In this document: positions 7,039 through 14,185 of the stretch, one piece after another
How positions within the stretch are numbered: position 1 is the first letter of the stretch
Layout of the letters: each line of letters begins with the position of its first letter
Assembly: GCA_002722105.1 (NCBI GenBank)
Contig: PBKF01000064.1
Location: forward strand, 1 to 18,751
From: Fidelibacterota bacterium
GTDB lineage: Bacteria; Marinisomatota; Marinisomatia; Marinisomatales; UBA1611
Length of the DNA stretch: 18,751 nt
Reading direction: 5' to 3'
The notes under the pieces: model-generated
Database searches by the model: none
What the model was told of the DNA's origin: nothing
What the model saw: only the letters and a program-made list of their open reading frames with translations
Position numbers and translations under genes: made by a program

Positions 7039-7533
7039 ATGGAAAGCTATAAATCATCTTTAATATTCTTTGCTATTATTAGCCTGACAAGCTTAACGGT
7101 AGGTATTTATTCAATATATCAAGTTAACCAAATCAGCAATGATACAAGCTTTATGATTGAACAAATTGATTACGATTTGGATAGAATAAAATCACAACCA
7201 ATTGCAAACATCGAAAAATCTATGTCAACAATTTCTGCTAATAGAGATTTAATTAAAGATTTGCAAACTGTAAATGAGAAAAGAGAAGAATTGATTGCAT
7301 GTATTTGGTATCAAACTTTAATACTAAATTTAAATGCCCCAGGTAATCCTAAATTTAATTATTATTCTGAACAATATAATTCTTTACTTGAATCAATTAC
7401 ATCCATAGAAGACAAATCAAAAGTATTAACTGAAATTAATAATTACTGTGAAGCTAACGAAAAATTGTTACAATTCCTCCTAGAGGATAAATTACATATA
7501 CTAATAGATAAGGCAGCAATTAATAATGATTAG
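7039..7533 (+). CDS. Hypothetical single-pass membrane protein
   Basis: I do not recognise this 164-residue protein. It has one N-terminal transmembrane segment (about 8-28, IFFAIISLTSLTVGIYSIY) and then a largely polar, probably helical region with heptad-like spacing (about 30-85). A patch IACIWYQTLILNLNAPGNP follows, then another helical stretch to the end. Two cysteines are present (88 and 137). The layout suggests a signal-anchored protein with a coiled-coil-prone external domain. It starts directly after tRNA-Arg, without a good SD. Its last 8 nt overlap the alpha/beta hydrolase start, implying translational coupling and a shared membrane location, since that hydrolase also has an N-terminal membrane segment. 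A real gene is likely because of this coupling; its function is unknown. Confidence 0.7.
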   Translation: MESYKSSLIFFAIISLTSLTVGIYSIYQVNQISNDTSFMIEQIDYDLDRIKSQPIANIEKSMSTISANRDLIKDLQTVNEKREELIACIWYQTLILNLNAPGNPKFNYYSEQYNSLLESITSIEDKSKVLTEINNYCEANEKLLQFLLEDKLHILIDKAAINND

Positions 7534-8452
7534 ATCGATAATATGGATATTTAATAAACTTAACAACAAACCATCTTTAATCACAATTGGGACTTTGTTT
7601 TTTGTATTTACAATATACATGGGACTTTCCTTGTATATTACAAGCCTTTCATACAAAACTATTATCAATTTACCTGATGAAACACCTGAAAAATATGGAT
7701 TGAATTACGAGGAAATCGAATTTGCATCAGAAGGGGAAGACAGATTGAAACTTAGAGGTTGGTGGATTCCTGGTCAAAGTAAAAATACAATTATTTACCT
7801 ACACGGCATAGATGGAAATAGAGCTAGTCATTTGGAAATTTTAAGCGAATTTAACAAGATGGGATATTCCATTCTAACTTTTGATTTAAGAGGTCACGGC
7901 CTTTCAGATAAATCAAAAGTCGGATTGGGTGTAAAAGAAATTCCAGATGTGAGAGGAGCCATTAATTATTTAGAAAATAATCGAAAAGTAAAACAAGTAG
8001 CTTTATATGGAGTAAGCTATGGGGCTACTATGGCTATATTAGTAGCTAAACAAGACTCTAGAATAAAAGGAATATACATAGATAGCTCTTATAATATGAT
8101 TGTTGATCTTCTAACAGGAGAAGTTCCAAGAAGAACACCTATTCCTTCTTTTATTGCATCTTTATTATCTAGAGGAATAGTACTAAGTTCTATTATTCTC
8201 GAAGGGATCAATTTTGATTCCATCACACCAGCTGAAGACATAAAATCTTTATCATACCCTGTATTAATGGTTCATTGTGAAGACGATGACAGAATTCCTA
8301 TATATCACTCAGACCAAATACATGAAAATGCCCCACAAGATACGCTGTATCATAAATTTAAAAATTGCGGAGGGCATGCAAATTCTTGGAAAACACACAG
8401 GCAATATTATTTAGGATTTGCAGAAACATATTTTAATAGAATATTTAACTAA
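7526..8452 (+). CDS. Membrane-anchored alpha/beta hydrolase
   Basis: This is an alpha/beta-hydrolase-fold protein of 308 residues with an N-terminal transmembrane anchor (about 18-42). The catalytic domain shows the oxyanion-side HGIDGNR (93-99), FDLRGHGLSD (119-128), the nucleophile elbow GVSYG with Ser164, the acid in VHCEDDDRIP (probably Asp254) and the base His284 in CGGHANSW. All three catalytic residues are therefore present. The architecture resembles the BEM46/YqkD-like hydrolases, whose natural substrates are mostly unknown. It overlaps the preceding membrane protein by 8 nt and is followed within about 15 nt by the IYD-like nitroreductase, so the three look like one transcription unit. 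Ester or lipid hydrolysis at the membrane is a guess. Confidence 0.88.
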   Translation: MIRSIIWIFNKLNNKPSLITIGTLFFVFTIYMGLSLYITSLSYKTIINLPDETPEKYGLNYEEIEFASEGEDRLKLRGWWIPGQSKNTIIYLHGIDGNRASHLEILSEFNKMGYSILTFDLRGHGLSDKSKVGLGVKEIPDVRGAINYLENNRKVKQVALYGVSYGATMAILVAKQDSRIKGIYIDSSYNMIVDLLTGEVPRRTPIPSFIASLLSRGIVLSSIILEGINFDSITPAEDIKSLSYPVLMVHCEDDDRIPIYHSDQIHENAPQDTLYHKFKNCGGHANSWKTHRQYYLGFAETYFNRIFN

Positions 8453-8465
8453 AGGTAATAATGTT

Positions 8466-9167
8466 TTGGGAAATGCCAAACAAAACAAAAATTCAAAATT
8501 ACGCAAAATTCTAATTCCTTATCACCAAAAAATAACATTAGAAGAAAATGAAATGCTTAAATTCTCTTATGATTTCTTAGCTAAAATGAAACAAAGAAGA
8601 ACAGTAAGAGATTATTCTTCTAATAACGTTCCAATAGAAATAATAGAAAACGCAATTGCATCAGCTGCCACTGCTCCTAGTGGAGCGAATCAACAGCCAT
8701 GGCATTTTGTTGTTGTTAAAAATAATCATACAAAAAAAGAAATAAGAGTTGCTGCTGAAAAAGAAGAAGTTGATTTCTATAATCACAAAGCATCTCAAGA
8801 ATGGCTAGATGCATTGCATCATATTGGAACAGATGAACAAAAACCACACTTAGAAGATGCTCCTTATCTAATTATTGTTTTTGCTGAAAGATACTCATTA
8901 GATAAAAATAAAAATAAAATCAAAAATTACTATGTTTCTGAGTCTGTAGGGATAGCTACTGGTATATTATTAACATCTCTTCATTTATCTGGATTAGTAA
9001 CTCTTACACATACTCCAAGTCCAATGAAATTTTTAAATAAAATACTAAATAGACCAAGCAATGAATCTGCTTATCTGATAATAGCTACAGGATATCCTAG
9101 TAAAAATGCAAAAGTTCCAAAGATAACTAAAAAATCTTCTAACGAATTTTCATCGAAATATTTATAA
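8466..9167 (+). CDS. Nitroreductase-family, iodotyrosine deiodinase-like
   Basis: This FMN-binding protein belongs to the nitroreductase fold. KQRRTVRDYS (FMN-phosphate-binding region), TAPSGANQQPWHFVVV and the C-terminal GLVTLTHTPSPMKFLN...GYPSKNAKVP match the iodotyrosine deiodinase (IYD) subgroup. The IYD substrate-gripping triad (human Glu157, Tyr161, Lys182) aligns with Glu (codon 8766), Tyr (8778) and Lys (8841), with identical 4- and 21-residue spacing. IYD reductively removes halogen from iodo-, bromo- or chlorotyrosine. No membrane anchor is present, as in bacterial homologues. The start is uncertain. TTG 8466 keeps the conserved ILIPYHQK...EENEML segment and follows AAAGG (8451-8455) by 10 nt. 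ATG 8553 would cut it, and ATG 8418 would run far into the hydrolase gene. ATG 8461 fits the SD better but is out of frame. Confidence 0.85.
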   Translation: MGNAKQNKNSKLRKILIPYHQKITLEENEMLKFSYDFLAKMKQRRTVRDYSSNNVPIEIIENAIASAATAPSGANQQPWHFVVVKNNHTKKEIRVAAEKEEVDFYNHKASQEWLDALHHIGTDEQKPHLEDAPYLIIVFAERYSLDKNKNKIKNYYVSESVGIATGILLTSLHLSGLVTLTHTPSPMKFLNKILNRPSNESAYLIIATGYPSKNAKVPKITKKSSNEFSSKYL

Positions 9168-9193
9168 ATTATTACCAACAAAGTGAGTAAAAA

Positions 9194-9913
9194 ATGTTTT
9201 TTCCAGGATTTGGAACAATTTTAAATGCTTTAGTTATGATTATTACTGGCTCATTTGGCGTGTTCTTAGGGAACAAATTGCCTAATAGAATAAGAGATAT
9301 CAGTTTATCTGGGTTAGGATTGATAACAATAATGGTTGGAGTTGAATCTTTCCTAGATACATCTAATGCAGTAATACCATTAATATCCATATTAATAGGT
9401 GGAATAATAGGATCATTAATTGAAATCGAAAAAAAGCTTGAGTCAGCTGGTGAATGGCTAAAAACCAAAACATACAAAAATCAAAATCTTAAAAATAATA
9501 AATCAAAAAACTTTGTAGAGGGATTTGTAGTTGCGAGCCTAATAGCTTGTGTTGGCCCAATATCTATATTAGCCCCTTTTAAAGAAATCATATCTGATGA
9601 TTTGAATCTTATGTACATTAAAACCGGATTAGATGCAATTATGGTGTTTATATATTCAGGAACTATGGGGATCGGAGTAATATTTAGTGCATTATCTCTA
9701 CTAATAGTTCAAGGATTTTTTACTTTACTTGCCATTATTTTAGGGAATTCATTTTTAAACGAAAGCATGATAAATGAACTAACATCTACTGGAGGTTTAA
9801 TGATATTGTCAATTGGATTAAGACTTCTAAATATAAAAAAGCTTCCAACTGCTGATATGATTCCAGGATTACTAATCGCACCTTTGATAATAAAAATACA
9901 AAATTTTATTTAA
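9194..9913 (+). CDS. DUF554 (YdfK/YqgA-type) membrane protein
   Basis: This 239-residue polytopic membrane protein of the DUF554 family has about six hydrophobic segments. Family motifs are the start GTILNALVMIITGSFGVFLGNKLP, then GLGLITIMVG, GGIIGSLIEIEKKLESAGEWL, FVEGFVVASLIACVGPISIL, KTGLDAIMVFIYSGTMGIGV and FSALSLLIVQG. A Lys/Asn-rich cytoplasmic loop (about 92-105) splits the two halves. The family is broadly conserved in bacteria, but its transport or other role is not established. The start ATG has GTGAG about 6 nt upstream and lies 26 nt after the nitroreductase stop. The last 8 nt overlap tail-to-tail with the Mo-hydroxylase gene, leaving no room for a terminator. Confidence 0.92.
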   Translation: MFFPGFGTILNALVMIITGSFGVFLGNKLPNRIRDISLSGLGLITIMVGVESFLDTSNAVIPLISILIGGIIGSLIEIEKKLESAGEWLKTKTYKNQNLKNNKSKNFVEGFVVASLIACVGPISILAPFKEIISDDLNLMYIKTGLDAIMVFIYSGTMGIGVIFSALSLLIVQGFFTLLAIILGNSFLNESMINELTSTGGLMILSIGLRLLNIKKLPTADMIPGLLIAPLIIKIQNFI

Positions 9914-12158
9914 TTTCATTTTCAATAGAATCCAATACAGCCATTGGAGACATCGGTAATACATTCATTCTTATTCCTGAAGAATTATAAATAGCATTTG
10001 CTATTGCGGCAGGCGGAGGAACTATATTCGCTTCCCCTACTCCCCTTACCCCAAATGGATGTCCTGGGTTAGCAACTTCTACTATAACAGTGTCAATCAT
10101 AGGCAAATCTAAGCTTGTAGGCATCCTGTAATCCAAAAATGAAGAATTTTTCAAATCTCCTGATTTGTCATAAAAATACTCTTCATTCAATGCCCACCCT
10201 ATACCTTGCGCACTTCCACCTTGGATTTGACCTTCTACATAGCTTGGGTGTATTGCTTTACCAGCATCTTGAAACGCTGTGAATCTGATTATATCAACTT
10301 TACCTGTATCTTCATCTACTTTGACATCTACAATATTCCCACAAAAAGATCCTCCTACTCCTGTAGGAGAAACCGTGCCTTTACCCGTAATAGGACCTCC
10401 CGTATCGGTCAATCTCCCAGCCAATTCTTTGAACGATATTTTAAGCACAGGATCTGATTTTGAAATAAAATTTCTTTCAATATATTCAACATCTTTTGGT
10501 TGGATACCCCATATCTTTGCAGCTCTTTCAATCATTTGAGACAATACATCTTTTGATGCTTCAATTGCAGCCCACCCTGTTGCAAAAGTAGTTCTACTTC
10601 CACCAGTTCCATCAGAATATCCAATACTATCTGTATCAGTTACACTAGGATATACATCATGATAATCTAAGTTTAAAATCTCTGCTGCTTGCATTGCTAT
10701 CGATGCTCTTGATCCTCCAATATCAGGCGATCCTTCAACTAATATGATTGTCCCGTCTGGATTCACACTTATTGTACAAGTTGACCTATTGCCTCCGTTA
10801 AACCAAAAACCTATAGCGATACCTCGCCCAACTTTTTTCCCTTTAATAGGAGATTTCCAATGATCATGATTTTTCATGGCATTTAGCATTTCTACAGCTC
10901 CAATTTTAGGATATTTTGGTCCATCAGCTCTCCTTGTTCCTTCTTGTGAAGCATTCATTAATCTAAAGTCTATAGGATCTATTTTTAGTTCAGACGCTAT
11001 TTCGTCGATTATTGTTTCTGTTGCAAATGTTGCATTAGTGGCTCCGGGTGCTCTGTATGCTGCAACCTTGGGCTTATTAACAACCACATCTATACCTTCA
11101 ACAGACACGTTAGGTATATCATAACTTGCAAACATACACTTACCCCCAGCTTCAACGGGAGATCCGGGATAAGCACCTGCTTCATAAGAGAGAAAACCTT
11201 CTGCAGCAATTATTTTCCCTTCTTTGGTACTTCCAATTTTACACCAAACATTAGATCCTGAAGTGGGTCCAGTACCTTCGAAAACTTCTTTTCTAGTCAT
11301 AATAATTTTTACAGGCTTACCTGCTTTTTTGGATAATAAACAAGCTACAGGTTCTTGATATAGTGGAAACTTTCCCCCAAAACCTCCGCCAATTTCCATC
11401 GGAGTCACTTTAATTTGAGACGTTCTAATTCCCAATGCTTTGGCAGTTACTTCTCTAACTTGAAAAGGTCCTTGTGTGCTTATCCAAATATGAATTCTTG
11501 AATCATTATTCCAATGAGCAGTTACATTCATTGGTTCTATATAACCTTGATGGACAGTAGCTGTATTGAATTCTTTTTCTATTATAATATGTGATTGCTC
11601 AAATCCTTTTTGGGTATCTCCAATTGAATGTTTAAACTTGCTTGCTATATTAGTTTTCCCGTCTTGTTTTTCTCCAAATAAATCTGTCTTTAAATCTTCG
11701 TGTAATTTAGGAGATTGGTCAGAAGCCCCAAATGGAGCATCTAAAACGGGATCTAGAATTTCATATTCTACATCAATTAAATTAATAGCCTCTTCTGCAA
11801 TGTGCGGATTAATTGCAGCTACTCCTGCAATAGCATGACCTACATACAGCACTTTATCTTTTGCTAAACTATTATTTCTTAAATATTTGTCGGATATATC
11901 TACAGAATCAGGAAAGTCTTTATTTGTGACTATGGCTATTACGCCAGGTAATTTTTCGGCTTGTTTCAAATTGATTGATTTAATTTTTGCATGTGCATAA
12001 GGGCTGCGTAAAATCTTGCCATGAATATAATTCGACGGAAAAACATCAGCTCCATACCTAGCTATTCCGGTAACTTTGTCAGATCCATCAGGTCTTATTG
12101 GTCTAGAACCTACAGTGTTAAAATTTGTATTAGATAAAACAATATTACTTTCATTCAT
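9906..12158 (-). CDS. Mo-hydroxylase large subunit, xanthine dehydrogenase family
   Basis: This 750-residue molybdopterin-binding catalytic subunit belongs to the xanthine oxidase/aldehyde oxidase/CO dehydrogenase superfamily. The N-terminal aldehyde-oxidase a/b hammerhead part has GSRPIRPDGSDKVTGIARY (17-35). The Mo-binding part has GGGFGGK (257-263), AYRAPGATN (367-375) and the active-site Glu709 in GVRGVGEANIVPP. The CO dehydrogenase form I signature AYxCSFR is absent, so it is not a classical CoxL. Such enzymes hydroxylate N-heterocycles, aldehydes or purines with water as oxygen source. The FAD-binding and 2Fe-2S subunits that normally accompany it are not next to it or elsewhere in the window. 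ATG 12158-12156 has GAGAG about 8 nt upstream. It is divergent from the SDR pair across 141 nt. The substrate cannot be assigned. Confidence 0.93.
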   Translation of the reverse strand: MNESNIVLSNTNFNTVGSRPIRPDGSDKVTGIARYGADVFPSNYIHGKILRSPYAHAKIKSINLKQAEKLPGVIAIVTNKDFPDSVDISDKYLRNNSLAKDKVLYVGHAIAGVAAINPHIAEEAINLIDVEYEILDPVLDAPFGASDQSPKLHEDLKTDLFGEKQDGKTNIASKFKHSIGDTQKGFEQSHIIIEKEFNTATVHQGYIEPMNVTAHWNNDSRIHIWISTQGPFQVREVTAKALGIRTSQIKVTPMEIGGGFGGKFPLYQEPVACLLSKKAGKPVKIIMTRKEVFEGTGPTSGSNVWCKIGSTKEGKIIAAEGFLSYEAGAYPGSPVEAGGKCMFASYDIPNVSVEGIDVVVNKPKVAAYRAPGATNATFATETIIDEIASELKIDPIDFRLMNASQEGTRRADGPKYPKIGAVEMLNAMKNHDHWKSPIKGKKVGRGIAIGFWFNGGNRSTCTISVNPDGTIILVEGSPDIGGSRASIAMQAAEILNLDYHDVYPSVTDTDSIGYSDGTGGSRTTFATGWAAIEASKDVLSQMIERAAKIWGIQPKDVEYIERNFISKSDPVLKISFKELAGRLTDTGGPITGKGTVSPTGVGGSFCGNIVDVKVDEDTGKVDIIRFTAFQDAGKAIHPSYVEGQIQGGSAQGIGWALNEEYFYDKSGDLKNSSFLDYRMPTSLDLPMIDTVIVEVANPGHPFGVRGVGEANIVPPPAAIANAIYNSSGIRMNVLPMSPMAVLDSIENEIK

Positions 12159-12179
12159 TTAATTTACTCTCTGAATTGT

Positions 12180-12206
12180 TTTATACTATATTAAAGTAAA
12201 ATCCAA
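12180..12206 (-). promoter_or_regulatory. Possible promoter for Mo-hydroxylase gene
   Basis: On the minus strand TTGGAT (12206-12201) and TATAAA (12185-12180) are separated by 15 nt, about 20 nt before the ATG. The spacing is short of optimal and the matches are weak, so this is a tentative reading of an AT-rich divergent spacer. Confidence 0.22.
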
Positions 12207-12246
12207 AATAAATGAACAATTAAATTAAAATTAGTAAATTATTCAA

Positions 12247-12287
12247 GTGAAAAAAAATTAATATTTTGTATAATTAATTTATATTAA
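12247..12287 (+). promoter_or_regulatory. Predicted promoter and flanking dyad for the SDR operon
   Basis: A consensus -10 TATAAT lies at 12269-12274 with a weak -35 GTGAAA (12247-12252) and a 16-nt spacer. The -10 is flanked by an inverted repeat, TTAATAT (12258-12264) and ATATTAA (12281-12287), which could be an operator. The start codon follows at 12300 after a strong SD. The dyad is AT-only, so chance is a serious alternative. Confidence 0.4.
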
Positions 12288-12293
12288 AAGGAG
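12288..12293 (+). promoter_or_regulatory. Strong ribosome binding site AAGGAG, first SDR
   Basis: AAGGAG is separated by 6 nt from ATG 12300. It fixes the start of the first SDR gene. Most other genes in the window have only weak or no SD. Confidence 0.85.
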
Positions 12294-12299
12294 ATATAA

Positions 12300-13217
12300 A
12301 TGGCAATACTTAAAGGTAAATCAGCAATTGTCACAGGAGCTGGTAGAGGGATTGGTAAAGCAATTGCAATAAAACTTGCAGAAGAAGGGGCTAATGTAAT
12401 AGTAAATGACATAGGTTGTGAAGTAGACGGATCTGGATCATCGAAAGATCCTGCAAATTCAACAGTGGAAGAAATAAAATCGATCAAAGGAAATGCTCAT
12501 GCTGATTATGGTGATATGAGTGTAATGTCAGAAGCAGAAAATTGTATAAAAAATTGTATAGACACTTACGGAAAACTAGATATATTAATTAATTCTGCTG
12601 GAATAATCAATGATAGATTGATTTTCCAAATGGACGAGGAAGATTTTAATTCAATCATTGACAATAATATAAAATCTGTATTCGCACCAAGTAAATTTGC
12701 TGCAATTCTTTTTAGACAGCAAAGAAGTGGCAGAATAGTAAATATTACATCTGACGCAGGTCTTGGCGAAATTGGCAAATCTAATTATGCTGCAGCATCA
12801 GAAGGTATTGTAGGATTAACAAGAACTACAGCTACTGATTTGGGTAAATACGGTGTAACTGCAAATGCAATATCACCTGTAGCCAAAACTAGATTGAACC
12901 CGGGAACTGTAAGCACATTTATATCATCCGAACTAATGACTAATAATTCAGATGACAAGTCAGGTGTAGGAGTATTTGATCAATCGCTCGGATGGAATCC
13001 AAGTCTGCAAGATGGAACTGATAACGTAGCAAGTCTTGCAGTCTGTTTATCAACTGAATATCTTCCAAATGTAAACGGTTATATTTTTGGTGTTAACGGA
13101 GGCAGTATATATGTGTATTCAAATCCCACGCCCGATAAAAAAATATACAAAGCTGGAGTTTTTACTATGGATGAAATGGACCAATTAGTGCCGAAAACTT
13201 TTGGCCTAGGTTACTAA
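12300..13217 (+). CDS. SDR-family protein lacking the catalytic lysine (probable pseudoenzyme)
   Basis: This short-chain dehydrogenase/reductase fold protein has 305 residues and resembles the hydroxyacyl-CoA dehydrogenase part of peroxisomal MFE-2. The cofactor site is intact: TGAGRGIG (12-19), Asp37 in VIVNDIG pointing to NAD(H), and NSAG (98-101). The active-site Tyr163 is present in SNYAAASEG, but the position four residues later, always Lys in YxxxK enzymes, is Ser167 (codon TCA at 12798-12800). The proton-relay and cofactor-positioning Lys is thus missing, so normal dehydrogenase activity is unlikely. It sits 17 nt upstream of an intact paralogue of the same layout, sharing a C-terminal tail that ends in a (T/S)xxE(M/L)xxxxP motif. 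A heteromer with an inactive structural subunit is plausible, as known for BbsC/BbsD. A different activity cannot be excluded. Confidence 0.9.
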   Translation: MAILKGKSAIVTGAGRGIGKAIAIKLAEEGANVIVNDIGCEVDGSGSSKDPANSTVEEIKSIKGNAHADYGDMSVMSEAENCIKNCIDTYGKLDILINSAGIINDRLIFQMDEEDFNSIIDNNIKSVFAPSKFAAILFRQQRSGRIVNITSDAGLGEIGKSNYAAASEGIVGLTRTTATDLGKYGVTANAISPVAKTRLNPGTVSTFISSELMTNNSDDKSGVGVFDQSLGWNPSLQDGTDNVASLAVCLSTEYLPNVNGYIFGVNGGSIYVYSNPTPDKKIYKAGVFTMDEMDQLVPKTFGLGY

Positions 13218-13222
13218 AAAAT

Positions 13223-13228
13223 AAGGAG
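13223..13228 (+). promoter_or_regulatory. Strong ribosome binding site AAGGAG, second SDR
   Basis: AAGGAG is separated by 6 nt from ATG 13235, the same sequence and spacing as for the first SDR. This suggests matched, high translation of the two genes. Confidence 0.85.
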
Positions 13229-13234
13229 CATATA

Positions 13235-14185
13235 ATGAGAAGATTAGAAGATAGAGTAGCTATAGTAACAGGAGCTGGCAGAGGAATCGGAAAAGCTGTT
13301 GCAGAGTTAATGGCTGAAGAAGGCGCAAAAGTAGTTGTTAATGATTTAGGCTCAAATTTAGACGGATCAGGATTGTCAAAACAACCTGCAGAGGAAGTGG
13401 TAGAGCAAATAAAGGAAAAAGGTGGAGAAGCTATTTCAAATGCAGATTCAGTTTCTGAGTACAATTCTTCAAAACAAATTATCAATTGTGCTCTCGATAA
13501 TTACGGAAGATTAGATATTTTAGTAAACTGTGCAGGTATTCTAAGAGACAGAATGATATTTAACATGACAGAAGAAGAATGGGACTCAGTGATACAAGTT
13601 CATTTAAAAGGCACTTTTAATATGGTTAAACATTCGGTGGAACAAATGGTGCTTAATAAATATGGCAGAATTGTATTATGCGCATCATCTTCAGGTTTGG
13701 GATCATCAGGCCAAGCAAACTATGCTGCTGCAAAAGAAGGAATTGTAGGATTTTCAAGATCGCTAGCTAGTGAACTACTAGAATATGGTATAAATGTAAA
13801 TTCTGTTTATCCGGGCGGAGCAACAAGAATGACAGCATCAATACCGCAAACAACTAGAGATTTAAGAAAAGAAATGGACTCAAAAAAGAAAGGCACAGAC
13901 ACACAAGAAATGCCTTCAAGTGAAGAACCACCTGAAGCAAGTGACCCAGAAAATAATGCTCCTAAAATGGTTTATTTGTGCACAGAGCCAGCAGGCGAAA
14001 TCACTGGACAAGTTTTTGGAACTTTTGGTTGGAACATGTCATTATATTCTCCAAGACATGTTACCCATTCAATAAATAAAGTGGGTAATTGGTCAGTTCA
14101 AGAATTATCAAATATTTTACCTATTTCACTTGCAAAAGAACTAACTAATCCTATGCCAAAACAAGAACCAAAAGAAAAAAAATGA
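13235..14185 (+). CDS. SDR-family 3-hydroxyacyl-CoA dehydrogenase-like
   Basis: This is a complete SDR of 316 residues. TGAGRGIG (12-19), Asp37 in VVVNDLG (NAD preference), NCAG (98-101), a Ser cluster at 151-153 and Tyr163-Ala-Ala-Ala-Lys167 make a full active site. The stretch NDLGSNLDGSGLSKQPAEEVVEQI and AGILRDRMIFNMTEEEWDSVIQVHLKGTF are close in pattern to the dehydrogenase domain of HSD17B4/MFE-2, which oxidises 3-hydroxyacyl-CoA. An acidic, Ser/Pro-rich insert (about 212-240) precedes the C-terminal lid, and the tail is Lys-rich. The stop overlaps the CvpA start (ATGA), so it is cotranscribed downstream. Together with the Lys-less paralogue just upstream it may form a heteromeric enzyme. 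The substrate is not determined; the divergent Mo-hydroxylase hints at a shared oxidative pathway. Confidence 0.92.
   Translation: MRRLEDRVAIVTGAGRGIGKAVAELMAEEGAKVVVNDLGSNLDGSGLSKQPAEEVVEQIKEKGGEAISNADSVSEYNSSKQIINCALDNYGRLDILVNCAGILRDRMIFNMTEEEWDSVIQVHLKGTFNMVKHSVEQMVLNKYGRIVLCASSSGLGSSGQANYAAAKEGIVGFSRSLASELLEYGINVNSVYPGGATRMTASIPQTTRDLRKEMDSKKKGTDTQEMPSSEEPPEASDPENNAPKMVYLCTEPAGEITGQVFGTFGWNMSLYSPRHVTHSINKVGNWSVQELSNILPISLAKELTNPMPKQEPKEKK

Noticed and set aside
9172..9477. Minus-strand open frame of 101 codons near the DUF554 start
   Set aside because: It is antisense to the clearly conserved DUF554 gene; its hydrophobic look only mirrors the membrane segments on the other strand.
10206..11838. 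Several plus-strand open frames of 82-90 codons
   Set aside because: All lie antisense within the Mo-hydroxylase gene, whose motifs span the region; their Ser/Ile-rich translations show no family pattern.
9906..12158. Carbon monoxide dehydrogenase large subunit (CoxL)
   Set aside because: The form I active-site loop AYxCSFR is absent and no CoxM/CoxS genes are adjacent.
12174..12221. 7-bp inverted repeat AATTGTT/AACAATT between Mo-hydroxylase and SDR genes
   Set aside because: The arms are 34 nt apart and AT-rich, which is expected by chance in this composition.
12284..13485. Minus-strand open frames of 67-106 codons antisense to both SDR genes
   Set aside because: They recur at equivalent places because the two SDR genes are paralogous; both coding strands have strong motifs and SD sites.
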